Shown piece by piece: positions 23,586 to 36,731 of a DNA stretch of 64,000 nt. The notes below the pieces were generated by a model, which saw only the letters and a program-made list of their open reading frames with translations, was not told where the DNA came from and made no database searches. The number at the start of each line of letters is the position of its first letter. Position 1 is the first letter of the stretch. The stretch comes from Ottelia alismoides (lineage: Eukaryota; Streptophyta; Magnoliopsida; Alismatales; Hydrocharitaceae): assembly GCA_037367405.1 (NCBI GenBank), contig JAZKJV010003272.1, positions 1-64,000 of the forward strand. The letters run 5' to 3'. Both the position numbers and the translations under genes were made by a program.

Positions 23586-25555
23586 ACATTAGTATATGCT
23601 CAGGATTCAAAAATTCTTCAAATTAATACAAATGAAAATAAGGTTCCTCATGCAATTCCCCTGAAAACTTTGGCAGCATTTGAATGTACTCTAAATCTAG
23701 AATGAATGAACTTAAAGTAGAAACTGATTGTGCTCTTGAATTTGATTGCTCAACAATATCTCCAAATGAATGCACCATCATTCCAACATAAATTCTGCCC
23801 AAGTCTCACATCTGCTCAGTGTCATCTCCACGAGCCTCAACTAGCTCAGCATGCCCAATAACAATACAAAGTGGAACGTAGGCAACAAACATGGCAAGGA
23901 CAAAAGAGGTAAAGAAGACAAAGAAGGAGAAAGGGACGAGAGGTTGGTCAGAGTTCCAACCTTACGAGACAATGGACGATGATGATGGGTATGAAAAAAT
24001 GGAGCCGCAAGATCCGGCTAAAGTGAACATCGATCCATCATCATGACTCCAAAAAAAAACAAGATAAGAAGACAAAGAAGGGTGGGAGGGAAGGATAAAA
24101 GAAAACATAAGGAAAACAATGAGGAAACAAAAGGTGACCGCTAATGACCTAAAGAAGAAAACGTAACAAACTCAACACCAATCACAAACAAACACAACGC
24201 AAACCCCTAGTTCACCTACTCATCTCGATGATGACAATAAAGGCTTGTTCGTTAATCTTATCAATTTTAGAGTTAAGTGATCAAACAATTATATTAGCAA
24301 ACTCACATGTTCGATCTCCTAAAATAGTTTGTGTCTTAGTCGACAGATCACGCCAACTCAAACAAGACTACTTCTACTTAAGTTAGAGGCAAGTGCTTGT
24401 AGCAATAACAAGACTCAAAAGTCAGTCCAAGCGCTTAGGGCACAAGTTTAGGGCTTTGGGCTCTAATTCTTAGGTGTACATGCCTCACTCGATCTGGAGA
24501 GTACATGCATACATTGAGGAGATTGCTCTCCCAAATCAATGCATGAAATCCGTTATGTTCGATCTTGATGGTCAAGTTGTACTAGCAGTACCAATTTTTA
24601 ATCTTTGATTTTCACTTTATTTTGGATATTTTTAATTTGAACCAAACAACATCTAACGAATTTTCTGATATCCTTTTTATTCCTAAGTCCAAGAAAACAT
24701 GGGAAGGGATACGAAAAAGCCGATGCGCGTAAAATCTATGAATGCATGCACGTGATAGAGTCGCGTACCTTGCTCCAACTGTCTACATGCAATATAATCA
24801 ATGCACAAAATAAAATCTAACCTATATGATGTACGGAGAAACCACCCTAGATAGGAACTTCTATTATCGTGAAGTACAAATTTATTTGACTAAGTCCAAG
24901 TTGTCTATAGAAATATATATTCTATTAGGGGTTGTGGACCTAATGCTACCTGGATAATTAAATAGAAACCTAAATCTAAGGGGCTTAAGCAAAAAAAATA
25001 AAGAAAATAAATGCAGAAAACTCAAATCACATGAATCAAATTTAAAAGAAAGTCGAGAAAACAAAAACATGATGAGGTCCTCCCCCAAATGCACCAGCAC
25101 TTAGTGAAACAGACCCCTACAAGCACAAGAGAATGTTTAAAGTCTCTATAAAAAGGGGAAAGTTCCAAAACTTATTACAAATTATTTAGAAGAATAAAAT
25201 GGAAATAAAATGATTAAAAAAGAAAACTAAAAACTAAAATATGAAATCTTCAACTCTTATGCTCCTCCTCAACTACTCTCTCTTGACGGTCGATTTAGAA
25301 GCTCCCAGCCTCCGCTTCGCTCGGGTGCGTCAGCGATCCTAAGAATGATGTCCTCGCTCATCGGGCCCTCACAACAAATGAGAAATAAGAAGTGTGTCAG
25401 AAATAATTTATGAGAGAAAATAAGAGAAGAAATAGAAGACAGAAAATGATTGAAAATAAAAGAGTCAGGTAAACAATAAATGAAATAAATAATCAATCAA
25501 ACAAACAAATCAGTAGAAGAAAAAGGAAAAGAAATCTATCTATCCTTACCGTACC
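23586..25555 (-). other. 5' gag remnant and leader of element B
   Basis: 23586-24240 should hold the decayed start of gag; no clear frame remains. 24241-25555 is the leader, alignable with the leader of element A, e.g. CTAACGAATTTT (A 5783, B about 24655) and the AAAAAGCCGATGC block at 24713-24750. Confidence 0.6.
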
Positions 25556-25573
25556 TCCCTAGAAACGATGTCA
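25556..25573 (-). promoter_or_regulatory. Degenerate tRNA-Asp primer-binding site, element B
   Basis: The plus strand reads TCCCTAGAAACGATGTCA, which differs from the perfect site of element A at six of 18 bases; five of these are C-to-T or G-to-A. It is three bases from the LTR end at 25577. Confidence 0.75.
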
Positions 25574-25576
25574 TTT

Positions 25577-28500
25577 TGATGAAGCGCAAGAGATCGTGCA
25601 TGTTTTTTAATTTATTTATTGAGAAATAAACAAGTGAAGAAGGTGTCGTTGTAACCCACAAATTCTCGCTTCAATCAAAAGGAATTATTCTAAGAAAGAG
25701 AGAATGTGCTAATTATTTGACTAATATAGCTCCCAGGGTCGAAAGTAAGAAGGCAGTTATGAGCTAGGGTTATTAATTATAAGAATTAATCAAAGATTTT
25801 TAGATTTTCTATTTCCATTTTTAGTTTATTTTTAATGATTTTATGGATTTTTATGGATTTTGTTTGGTTTCGTATTTTTTAATGAAATTTTAGGTGTTTT
25901 ATAATTTTTATATTTTATGATTTTATTTAGTGGTTTTTATTTTCCAAATATTTAATTCTTTTTAATTTTCAAAAAAATAATTTTCAAAATTAAGTATGCA
26001 CAAATTGAAAATAATGGTTTTTATATTTTCAGAAAAAAAGAAAAAATGCTAAAAAATTCAGAAATAAAATATTTTGTGTTTTAATGAATTTTTACTATTT
26101 GTGGGTAATTTTGTGGAGTTTTTATATTTTTATGTATTTTAAAATGAATAAAATCTGGAAACAATTTACAAACACAAAAGTAAGCTATTGTTTTGGATTT
26201 CAAATATAAAAACAACTTAAATGAACATGAAATAATTTTTTATGAAAAAGTATTTTTATTTAGATTTAAAACTGTGCCAAAAACATATTTTTATGATTTT
26301 TTATAGAGTTTATATGATTTTTATAAGATTTTGGTTATCAAATATTTCAAGTATTTTCATATTGAATTTTTGTTTGATTTTTGTATATGTGAGAAAATAA
26401 GGCAAAGAAAGCGAATGTATTTTTTTATAGTTTTTCAAAGCATTTTCTAATTTTTATGAATTTTAAAGTGTCGAATAGTGAAAAAAACATTTTTTTGTAT
26501 TTTTAAAAATAGAAAAACAAATTATTTTTTTAAAAAAATATTGGAGTTAAACAAATAAATCATGAGATTAGATTATTTTTTGTGGAATTTTTAAAGCATT
26601 GGAATTATTTAATTCAAGCAAAATATCAAAGAAATTAAAATGTTGTAATAGAGGGGCAAAACTGTTATTTATTGAAACTTTCAGAGTTTTTATGAACAAA
26701 CAATAAGGGCACGTCTAAATGTGCAATTTGACCAATAATCACGTGCAGGATCATGTGCACTATACTGATAAGGACATGATTGCAATTAATGAAACACTAT
26801 ACAATAATTATTAACAAGAAGCTTGAGGTTATCTATGCAATTTTACCCAAATTTCACATGGGGTTCACGTGCATCTCAACAGCTTAGGACCTGATTGTAA
26901 TATCAATTTGTTAGGGGATTTAGTAGATAATAGCTTAAAATATCTTTAGATCACGTGCAACGCACATGAGGAACTTAAAAGATGGGCGGTGCGATATGAA
27001 TCGTCGATTCTTTGAATGATTGAATGGTTACGGAGAAATTAGGAGCTGACTCCTGTTCTTCCCCCATTCGTTCATGGGCGATGGTTTTTGCATCACTTTC
27101 CTACGATGGACTCGAATCAAGGATGCTGCTCATGTAATCTCCAATGGTTGCAGTTGGCAGTGTTTGCATTCAATCGCATTGAAGCTCTAGCGGAGAAGCT
27201 CAGATGCTTTGGTCTTAAGCTTCGTGCCGATAATGCTGTAGATGGGTTCAATTGCTCCAAGTGGTGAAGATGCTTGGCTCCAGGTTGTCCCAAAGTTCCT
27301 CAATGGATTCACCTCTAAGTTAGGTGCAGTTTGGATTCTCGCTCAATCATTGATGTTCTGATTCGAAACTCGTATTGAAAGCATTCCTGATCGACGATGC
27401 TAAATGGGATTTGATGCAGGTGCTTCACCTCAAGGTGTTTGAATCGCTTCCAGATGCAACGTTCTTTGCTCAGATGAACTGTGTTGCTTTAGATCTACTC
27501 GCCATGCTCCAGTTGATCGGATATGCAGATGCTCACGCTCTCGGATGAACATGTCCTCGATTGAAGATGCTTTGCCTCCAGATGAGACTGCTCGTGATCT
27601 GATATCTTCCCCCAAATGCAAAGCTTCCAGGGGAATATTTGTTTTCTCCAGATCTCTGTGGTATTCAACTCTTTAGGTAATAATGCTTTGAAGGCGCGCG
27701 ATGCAAGCAATGAAGAAGGTTTGCCTCCAGAAGGAATGGATCCTGCATGACATGTTCCTGCAAAGACACAAGTCGACTCGAGTTCAAGACTCAGTCCAAA
27801 AACCAACAAAAATCAGATGAGTGGAATGATGGGGATCCATAATGGACGTGGAGGATAGGATCAAAGCTCAGGTCTGGGATGATCTGAGATGGTCAGGTCT
27901 GGAAGAGCAAGGAGAAATGGATCAGGTCGGGATGAAGATGGAATCGAGGGTTTGGGTTCTCGCAAGTAGAAGTGGACCTTTGATCACATTGATCAGAGAT
28001 CTGAGAAATGGTGAAACTACATATCTAAAGATCAAAATAAAATTTCAAGGAAAAGAAATCAAAATTACTTAGACGAATGTTGAGCCTGTGCTGGAGGTGG
28101 AGTACCTCCGGGTCATGCCTCGACAACTCGGCTTGTCTGGAGGCTCAAGCTCCCTCCACAGATGGAGCAAGACGAAATTCACTGGATCAGAGGCTGATCG
28201 ACCTCGATTCCTCACTACAACGATGTGTGCACATTCTTGTCACTCGGAGACACGATTAGGGCTCACCGGAGAAAAGGGGATTAACCAAAGATGTGAAGAA
28301 GGTGCAGCTCCAAGAGGCTTTATAGGTGAGAGACATTGAAATTCAAAAGATGAACACACACGAAATGAAGCACGATCCGAAGGAAAACAAGTCGGGCATA
28401 GATTCTTGATCCAATAATTCTAAACGAGAGGTGAAAATGAGTCAGATGGATATTTGTACCAGGTGGAAATATTCAGAGAACAAGACATGTCAAACAACTA

Positions 28501-29753
28501 TTCGGGTTTCGAAATTGGGGGGAGGGGGTAGGGCAGTTGACTTGGATTAACGAAGATGAGGTGGACCAATCAAAAGTGGCGTGGAATAAGGATACAATAA
28601 GAGTAAGACAAAAATAACTAAAATAATTAGAAATAAATTAGAAAATTATTTTAAATTTAAAACTATTATCATAAATATTTTTTATAATTTAATAAACTAT
28701 TTTTAGTGATTTTTAATAAATTAAATAATTTTATTTATTAGGTTAAACTAACTAAATAATGATATTTAAAGGCACAATATAAATATTTTTAATAATTTAT
28801 TGTCACAAATATACACTATATTTTACATTTTATTAATTTTCATAATAATTTAAGGTTTATATATATTTTTTTAGTTTTTTGAAAGTTAATTTAAAAATAA
28901 ATAGGAGTATATACAATATAGGTACTTTATACCTACACAATAAGTACATTAATTTATTTTTGTTTAGTTTTGGATTTTATTATTTTTATTTGTGTTTTAT
29001 ATAATTAATATAAATATACGCAAAATCTTAAAAATACAATATGTACAAAAATAAGTAAAGAAAATAAATCTATGTATATAAAAGTGTACATGTGTATCTA
29101 TAATCCCCAAAAAGCTGACTTTGACATCTTAACTCCAGAAATTATGAAACCATCTCTTCATTGAAGCTTATTTTATTTTCAACACAATGAAAGTGAGTTT
29201 GGTTCATTTTGAGCTTGTGTGGAGAAGATATTGATCTTTCAGTTCTTGATTTATAGCTTTTTCTGAGCGTTGCATCCTTTATTATATATTATTTATTTTT
29301 GCAAATCTTTTTTTATTACAACGTATTTTTACATACAAGTTTCATGAAGAAAAACATTTTTATTTGAGGTTATTTTATTGATAAATAAAATAGTAGAAGA
29401 TTTGTGCATGATAAATATGAAGAATATGTACAAGATTAACTCGGTTTTCTGGAATTTTTATAAGTTATGGATCCTATCTCCCCCTACTTTATTTCTTGTC
29501 GACCATGCCAATGCTTGGCCTGGTCTCAGGGTTTGGGTCAGTCTGTATTTGTTTCATATATATGGCCTTCTTTTTCTTTTCTTTTTATTTTCTTCTTCAT
29601 TCTTTTATTTTTGTGTAAATAAGTGACCAATATACATTATAGACAAACAAAGGATGAATGACAAATAATGAGAATAAATTGTTATTTATTGATGTTTATC
29701 AAGGATTTTAAGCTAAAATAAACGAATAAAGATGATGAATCATGGATTCATCA
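25577..29753 (-). repeat. 5' LTR of element B (4,177 bp)
   Basis: On the minus strand it starts TGATGAATCCATGATTCATC at 29753 and ends at 25577 (TGATGAAGCGC on the plus strand). It pairs with the LTR at 15163-19748 and lacks the MITE. A TATA box is at 28318-28324. Confidence 0.88.
28318..28324 (-). promoter_or_regulatory. TATA box of LTR B (5' copy)
   Basis: TATAAAG on the minus strand in the same context as in the 3' copy. This copy would drive the genomic RNA of element B. Confidence 0.65.
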
Positions 29754-29758
29754 GTTAA
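29754..29758. repeat. Target site duplication of element B, right copy
   Basis: GTTAA, identical to 15158-15162. Confidence 0.85.
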
Positions 29759-29847
29759 TCACTCAAATTTAGGGGTTTTAATTAGTTATTTGTTAATAGA
29801 ATTTTGTCTAAGACTTCATATAGAGTAGATGCATCATGAATTCATCA
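29759..29847 (-). repeat. Remaining 89 bp of the 3' LTR of element C
   Basis: On the minus strand this begins TGATGAATTCATGATGCATC, the family LTR start, and is followed on the plus strand by a polypurine-tract complement. It completes the LTR interrupted at 15162. Confidence 0.75.
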
Positions 29848-29862
29848 CGCCCCTATACTTAG
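29848..29862 (-). promoter_or_regulatory. Polypurine tract of element C
   Basis: CTAAGTATAGGGGCG on the minus strand ends at the LTR start at 29847. It matches the tract of element B in its AAGTATAGGGG core. Confidence 0.7.
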
Positions 29863-31585
29863 AGATCTTTGCTTGTCCTCGAGGTAATTTTTTAATGAAT
29901 TAGAAGGTTGAATCCCAACTGTGCATGTGCAAATACAAGACTTGACGACCAGTCCACGAGTTTTATGTGACTCCTCCAATCTAAATCTAATCAGGTCTCA
30001 TCAAAAAGGAACTCAACATTTCTAATCATCAGACTCTCCAAAAATACGTATATCTATAGTAGGTATGATTTTATTGTGTTGATTTCATTCTCATGTGTAG
30101 AGTTCATGCTTCTGGAAGCCTTAATCTAAGAGGCTCTCTTAAGGTCCCAATCCTCGACTAAGGTCCGATGACCCAATTTCCCATTAATTCATCGTCTCTT
30201 TAGTTGTCAGACTTGAAAGTGTAATGGTGATCGGGCCATGTATGGAGGAAGTAGGATGGTGTCATTTCTTTTCTCCAATCAATGGAACAAGGATCTCTCG
30301 GGTGCTTTTATTACACACACGTCTTTTTAGTTGTGAATCAACACATCTGTCAAGAGATTTTGGAGTCGTTTGCACTTCTTTTCCTAGGAATGCATCAGGG
30401 TGTATCTCTTTTGAGTATCTATTATGCCTTCGACACCCAGATTTGTATCAGTCTACGATGCAGAACCCTTTTTGGGTGCTCGTCCGACTCCTATGGTCTA
30501 ATAGTCCAAGTGGACAGTTTGAAAAGGTTGGTAGAGCTCTCCAGTTATTTAACTCTTTTTGTGGAAATTTTCCTTTGAAATATTGAGCTATTTTTCTTTG
30601 ATTTTTGTAATTATGATGATCTGGTTATCTCTACTGCTTTTACCAAGTTGGCCTAATGATCCACATTTTAAATATTTTTACGTACATTAACACCTAGGTT
30701 AAGTCAAGATTAGTACAGGGACCTTGTCCTAATATTGGCTTATATGCTGACACTCAAGCTTCATGAAGTGACCCTCAATCAAGTCCCATCCTTAAGAATC
30801 AGATCCGAACTCAAGCTTCTCATCCTAGTTCTTCAAGAGAAATAATGACTCATCACAATGATTATATCATCATGCAAGTGGGGTGCTGGTCATATTCCTT
30901 TAAGTTTTTGAGATTCTATATGCAATATAGCACATATATCTTCTAACTAGGGATGTTGACTGATTAAGTCTCAGAACCCTAATGGATAAGCCCTAATGCG
31001 ACTCAGACCCAATTGTTACTCTAAACCAAGTACTATTGAATACACAAGTCTTGTATGAAGTGAAGGTATCAGGGATAAAGCCTTAAGTTAGTTTTTTTAT
31101 TATTTCAGAGACAGGCGACTAGTTGCATCTACTTTCAGCCAGTATGGGTGTAAGTGTGGACCATATAATGGCTACCCATATTACTCCAGGATGGTGCCTT
31201 ATGCGTTATCCTTTAACCACCCAATCTGCTAAGGGAGACCGTAGTTCCCTCACTGAAAAGTAGCTAGTCGTTTTTAAATCCAGTAGTCAAAATTATCACT
31301 TAGAAAAATTTTCTAATTTTTCAGAAAGTTTGTTATACTCTTAATTTTTGTAAAAAATTTCAAAACAAGTATTATATACATAAAATTTTGTATAGTATAC
31401 ATAATATACATAAAACTTACCCGTACCCAATTTTGATTTAAAAAATGTTAAAGTACGAGGTATGAACAAAATATATAGTATATATACACACCTCCTATAT
31501 TTAACATGTGTTATGTCCCCAAGGCACATGGTGGAATGTATACATAGCTTGTACATGATATAGACGAGTGACAATAATAATAAGT
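29863..31585 (-). other. Non-coding 3' internal region of element C
   Basis: No domain is recognisable. Plus-strand frames of 98-120 codons at 30224-30586 overlap each other and are antisense to the element, so they are not called. Short stretches near 31200-31260 weakly resemble 20100-20170 of element B. Confidence 0.5.
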
Positions 31586-31740
31586 CGACTCGTCCCCCCT
31601 ATACTTAGGCTATTGAGGGCCTAACCATAACAAAAGAGCAAGAAGTGAGGCGATCGAGGGTGAGAAGAAAGAATAGAAGTGAGGTATATAAAATGACATC
31701 AACCCCCTTATACTTAGGCTCAGATCAACCTTAGTATGGA
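31586..31740 (-). repeat. Two polypurine-tract-like motifs in element C
   Basis: CCCCCCTATACTTAGGC at about 31594 and CCCCCTTATACTTAGGC at about 31704 are the same motif as in the hairpin arrays of B and D; the second has a weak pairing partner (CCTTAGTATGG). Confidence 0.6.
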
Positions 31741-31791
31741 TGAGTACTCACAGGTAGGGAACCGAATGTAGTAAGCTGAATATACAAGGGT

Positions 31792-32046
31792 TCAAGGAGG
31801 TTTTTGACAAACCTTCTTACAGGAGTGTGGTGGGAGAGAGTAAGGAGATGAAGAAGGGGGTGAAGAAGAAGAATTCCAGCCATCGTCAAAGTCATTCTCG
31901 AAAGAATAATAGTCACAAGCATAAGATCTCCAACTATTTTCGTCTAAAGGTAAATATCCTTTTATCAAAGTTGTATTCATTGCGCTTACTTGAGTTACCA
32001 CCTCATAATCAAATGAGGAACTTGATGAGGAATCATTGGAAGTCAC
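31792..32046 (-). pseudogene. Acidic/serine-rich remnant downstream of the protease in element C
   Basis: An 84-codon minus frame rich in Ser and Asp (SSSSSSFDYEVV, FENDFDDGWNSSSSPP) lies where element A has its acidic protease-RT linker. It is probably a decayed linker; no catalytic domain is present. Confidence 0.35.
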
Positions 32047-32589
32047 GTGATTCCTAAGATCAAAGGTAACTTTCTTAGTCGGTTTGTTTATGTATGAAGA
32101 GGTGGAAGGAGGAAGGTCAGAATTCCTCCCCCTACCAATAGTAACCGGTAAGGAAGAGTGAAGTCTATGGGTTCCTCGTCGGATGATTCATGTTGTTCAT
32201 TGACCCACTTCGGTAGGGTCATAACACATTGTGTGGTAGTATCCTCAGTTTGATTAGGCATTGTGAGCTCATTCCTGGTGGTAGTATGAGTGATGGTTCG
32301 GGATGATGATGCCACCTTTTGATATCCATGAATTTGGTGACATAGGAGGTTTCCTTAGGCATAAGATTCGAATCTTGGAATGGTGCAGTATTTCATGAAT
32401 TATTACCGACTCAAAAATTAGACCACTCAAATAATCGTGACGATCTTCATAATTATGGTTTAAATTTAAATATGCTCATGTATATTGGTTCCTCATAGGA
32501 TATGTAGTTGATTGGTTCTTCATGGAGGTGAGGTGAGAATCAAAGGTCAGTCCAACAGCCGGTTTCTTCGGTGTTGTGGAGAGGTCTAC

Positions 32590-33022
32590 CTATTGTTGGT
32601 TACGATGTTAGATACTGGTTCAGTTGTCTCAGGGTATGCTACGTCATTGAGAGTTTGTTCATTATTGTCCATGTTAGGGAATATTATGTCTTTAGTCTCA
32701 CAATTGATAGTTGCTTTAGTAGAGGCTAAGAACGACTTTACCGGAATGATATGAGACACATATAACTCTCCATGGTGCTCAATGTCAAGGACAATGAAGT
32801 ACTCTCTATGTTTGTCATCTTGGAAGTTTACAATGATAGAAACAATTCCTCTTGTCTTTTGGTGGATCGATCAAGGAGTTGAATGATCACCCTCGTATTT
32901 TTGAGATGTCTAAGTTTGAGTTGGTCAAATACAGACTTTGAGACGATGTTTAAAGTGGAGTTGTCATCTAACCAAACATGAGAAAATGTGGTATCCTCAA
33001 TTTCATAAGTAACCCCAGTCAA
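32590..33022 (-). pseudogene. Degenerate aspartic protease of element C
   Basis: The minus frame 33022-32828 contains WLDDNSTLNIVSKSVFDQL and LLDRSTKRQEE, aligning with LLDSGSSINLLPAALLDRF and FADRSVKRPKG of element A. After a frameshift, the next frame gives FIVLDIEHHGELYVSH and IIPVKSFLASTKATI, aligning with FVVLDMEIPESVAD and ILGRPFLATAKAV. The active-site DSGSS has become DDNST, so the enzyme would be inactive. Retropepsins of this family process Gag-Pol. No RT follows it. Confidence 0.78.
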
Positions 33023-33103
33023 TCGCCTAAATCGATGTCTTTTGGTTTTCTAATTCATCACCATTGAACTGGCCATAGAGATTATGTGAAATTCAGTCAT
33101 TGA

Positions 33104-33430
33104 TCACTTCTTGCCCGTCTTTTTATGTGTCAACTGACTCTTCAAAATTCTCTTAAGATCGGGCACATACTCTATGGCCTTGATTAATGGAAGTTCTAAG
33201 ATAAGGCTTTTGCAAAATGCTTCCATTTCATAATTGCCCAATTTTTTCTTGAATTGTTTGGTTTTGTAATTTTTGGTAGTTTTGGTGTAATGGTCAGTAG
33301 GTTTGTTAGTGATCAGTGGTGGATGTGTATGAATGTGTGACACATGATGCATCTCTGGTTCACTTGGTGATGTCCTCTCTTCTTCTTGACATTTCATTGT
33401 TTGGATGACGTTATATATTTGTTCAGTCAA
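33104..33430 (-). pseudogene. Gag-protease linker remnant of element C
   Basis: A 108-codon minus frame ends LELPLIKAIEYVPDLKRIL..HKKTGKK, which parallels IQLTLQEALQHIPLLQRSL of element A just before the protease. This pattern is common before the protease in plant Ty3/gypsy proteins. Confidence 0.65.
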
Positions 33431-35059
33431 AGGATCTGCTCTATAATTGATTCAAGCAATGCTATATGCAAAAGTCTCATGACTTGGGAATGAATAATCA
33501 TATTTCGCATGATGTGACTTTAATCCTACGTGGAGTATTGATTATTTCCTATAATTATGATCTGGTCGTGAGTCATGTTTCCTTGACTCCGGATCTCACT
33601 TGATTGGTTATATTAAAATTGGCCATACTTAGGGAGAGAGTCAACCTGAGTAGGGAATGGTTTAAACACTGCGTAGTCCATTGTAACCGGGAATCGTGTT
33701 TCTCTTCAAAATCGATTAATATGTATTCCATCCTCATATATGCTTGCTCTATTGTGTCCACATAATATTTAGTATTTGGGAGCGGTCTAGTCCAAGAAGA
33801 AGTGGGTGTATGGGGTGGAGTGTGTGAGGTGGAGGGTAATGATGGCTGGGGGGAAACCGTCTCGAAGAGAGGGTTCCCCTTGAATGATATAGAAGAAGAT
33901 CGGGACATGGTCATGTAAGAGAGTCCCACAAGATCTGGGTATGAATACTAATGTACTGTCATCTTCTAAGGAAAAGGTGGCAAATGGATTACGAAGCACG
34001 ATTAGTTGTTTGCAATTGCAAAGACTTTGACGCACACAATACAAACGCAAGTCAAACAATGTTGTTTGGTGAAAAAAACTCAACACAGTAGAGGCCGCAA
34101 GATTCTAGTAAATTATCTTTTCAATTTTAATTGAGTGGTAGGACAATCTTTAAAAGTATGCAAAGAATAGGTTTTAGGATCTAACCTAAGTATATGATTC
34201 TCTCCTACGTACAATGAGTGTGTTTCTCTACTCCAAACATGAGGTTAGTTTTATTCCAATTTAGTTGCATGTCACCTTAATTAGCATTCCCGATTTTAAT
34301 TTTAAGTTGTCACTTTTAATCTTAGATGAGCACAAAAAATACACGCCTAACAAGTAGTCCTGATTCCTTTTGAAATCCTAAGTTATAAAACTGAGGGATA
34401 TGAAGGATCGAAAAAGCTGATGCAAGCATAAAATCAATGATGCATCCTAAATAGAAGACTTATAGTGATCCATTGCGTTCTTCATGCGGGATGCAATACA
34501 AGGAATTTAAAATTTAAACTAAATTCTATGCACAAAAAAAACCACCCCATGTAGATAATTCTATTAACATGAGAAATTTGATTTCAATTTGGCTAAGCGA
34601 GAGTGATCTATTAGTGCTTATTAGTTAGTAAAATATGTGTCCTAGAAATTACAAGCACAAAAATAGATATCTAAGCTAATGTGTGTGCACCTAATATCTA
34701 AGCCCCTCAAATCGGGCACCAATCGCACAAAAGGGTTTGAAATAGGCCCGACACACCACAAAGAGTTCAGTCCTGGTTATTTACAGAAATTAAGGTTTAG
34801 AGAGACCCATGAAAAATATAGAAATAAATCTAACTAATCTCTCTCTCATAGAAAGAATGAAAATCTCCTTTTGTAACTCCTTGTTTCTTTCCCAAAAAAG
34901 TTGCCCGATCTAGTTTTTTTTTGCAGAAAATAGGAAGAGAGGGAAGTAGTGAAATAAATAAATTTTAATGTGAAAAAATACAAAAGACAATTGACAAAAA
35001 ATCAATATCACAAAAATTAATTATAAAAAGTTAATTTAAAAACCCTAAAAATATGTTGT
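33431..35059 (-). other. Decayed gag area and leader of element C
   Basis: Minus frames at 33573-33929 and 33787-34086 are proline/serine rich but contain no Gag core that I can recognise; the core seems to have been deleted. From about 34320 the leader begins, with the AAAAAGCTGATGCA block at 34410-34446 shared with A and B. Confidence 0.45.
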
Positions 35060-35077
35060 TCCCCGACAACGACGTCA
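35060..35077 (-). promoter_or_regulatory. Degenerate tRNA-Asp primer-binding site, element C
   Basis: The plus strand reads TCCCCGACAACGACGTCA and differs from element A's site only by two G-to-A and one C-to-T changes. Confidence 0.85.
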
Positions 35078-35080
35078 TTT

Positions 35081-36720
35081 ATCATTTGGTAAGTGTACCA
35101 AGGTCGAAATCAGGGAACATTGTAATTTAAGTTCTGTGGTTTAAATTAATCTAAGTGATTAACTCATTGCAATAATATCAGAAAATAAGGCATTAAGAAA
35201 AGAATTAAAAATAGAGATAAAGAAAAGTAGAAATTAGCATAGATAGAAATGAAGAGAAGGATCTAGATGATGATGAATCTTAATCCAGTAAAAAGATGAT
35301 CAATAAACTTCAAAATAATTCTTAGATCTCTAAAGAATAATCTAGGAGATATTTATCAATTAAAGTCCTTTGCAGAGTCAAAGTGTCAAATCCTGCAATT
35401 AATTGAGATCAATATCCAAGTATTTCTTTGAAAACTAGATCTACAAAATCGCTGCACAATAACTCCCTAAAAATAATCCTCAAATAATTAAATATTAGGG
35501 AGATAATTAATTAAGACTCCTCTATTTAATCTCTACAGAAATAGATCGATTTTGTCAAATGAAGTTATAGAAATTATGTCAAATTAAGCCTGCACATATC
35601 AATGTAAAAATTAAACAATAATATTCAATAAAAAGCTTCTGATCTGTTCTCAAAATGTTTAGAATTGTAGAGCATAAGGAAAGATTCAAAATGATACAAA
35701 ATACATAAAATTCAGAATAAAAATGAGAAAGATATTCAATGTTTAATATCTAGGGACTAATATTCAAATAAAATAAAGTTTCTCTCTCAAAAGAACCCCT
35801 AGGAGGACTTATATGTAATTATTAAAATTTGTTGGGGGTTCTCTCTGCAATTTGCCAAAGCAAGGATAAATTTGCAAATATGGAAATTTTGGAGGGCTTC
35901 GGTGTAATGGTCCATGTCACGTGCATCCTGCACACGACCCAAGAGGCTTGGTGGAGGATGATGAGATTCGGACGAAGCTCTTGCTCTAGAGCGGACGTGG
36001 CAACTTCTCATGGCTTCGACTCACCCGAGGCTAGAGGCTCGGGTAAGGGTGGATTAGACAATGGGAGGTGAGCTCCCTAATGTTGATCGATGGCTGGAGG
36101 GTCCCTGTTCAAGAGCCATTAGATCTTAAATATCCAACGGTGCCTGTAGGATCCAGGACCTTCTTCTGCTAGGGCGCTGGCTCAAGTGCGCTGGAAGTTG
36201 ATGGAGTCTCAACCCACCTTGATCGGTGGTGGATCTCCTCTGATGATATGCAAGAGGAGCTCGAAGGATGGCCGACGACACGGTTGGCGATGGAGCATCT
36301 GCTCCTCCTCCTATGGTCAATGGAGGGCAGGGCTGGAGAGGCTCCATGAAGTCGACGAATAGAGGATGTGAGTAGGTTCAATGCTCCTCCTCGCTGGAAA
36401 TCAAGGGTCATATGGATGGCTGCGAGCTCCAGATGGCTCTTGCTCCTACAGGTGTTAGAAAAAAAACTAAAAAGGGAAGAGGGACGGGTGCAGCTCCGAT
36501 TTTGGTGGAGGAAGGTGCTTTGAGCTCTGACCTTTGCAAGGCCGAAGGTGGAGGGGTTCTGGGAGGTAGAAGAAGAAATGGAGAGAAAGGAAGAGTGAAG
36601 TGGTGTGGATGGTCGGGGAGTTGGTTGTTGATCTGGATCGAAAAGAAGAAGAAGGAGAAGGACGAGGTGGGTTAACTGAGTTGTTGTAAGGCAGTCAGAG
36701 TGTTGATGATTAGAGGGAGG
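35081..36720 (-). repeat. 5' LTR of element C, truncated at LTR D
   Basis: It aligns with 12130-13760 of the 3' LTR from GGTAAGTGTACCAAGGTCG onward. About 100 bp found at the left tip of the other copy (including the hairpin) are missing here. Similarity stops at 36720 where LTR D begins, and the rest of this LTR was not found elsewhere in the window. Confidence 0.78.
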
Positions 36721-36731
36721 TGATGAATGTC

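Larger units (their letters stand above)
15163..29753 (-). mobile_element. Element B: complete non-autonomous Athila-like retrotransposon (14,591 bp)
   Basis: Two similar LTRs (15163-19748 and 25577-29753) bracket a 5.8 kb internal region with polypurine tract, degenerate gag, leader and a mutated tRNA-Asp primer-binding site, flanked by GTTAA duplications. No reverse transcriptase, RNase H or integrase was recognised in either strand, so it probably moved with proteins from an A-like partner. The first about 140 aligned LTR bases differ at about 18 positions (hand count), so the insertion is old. It sits 89 bp inside the 3' LTR of element C. Confidence 0.88.

Noticed and set aside
30224..30586. 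120-codon plus-strand frame
   Set aside because: Antisense to element C's non-coding region, overlaps a second frame, no recognisable domain.
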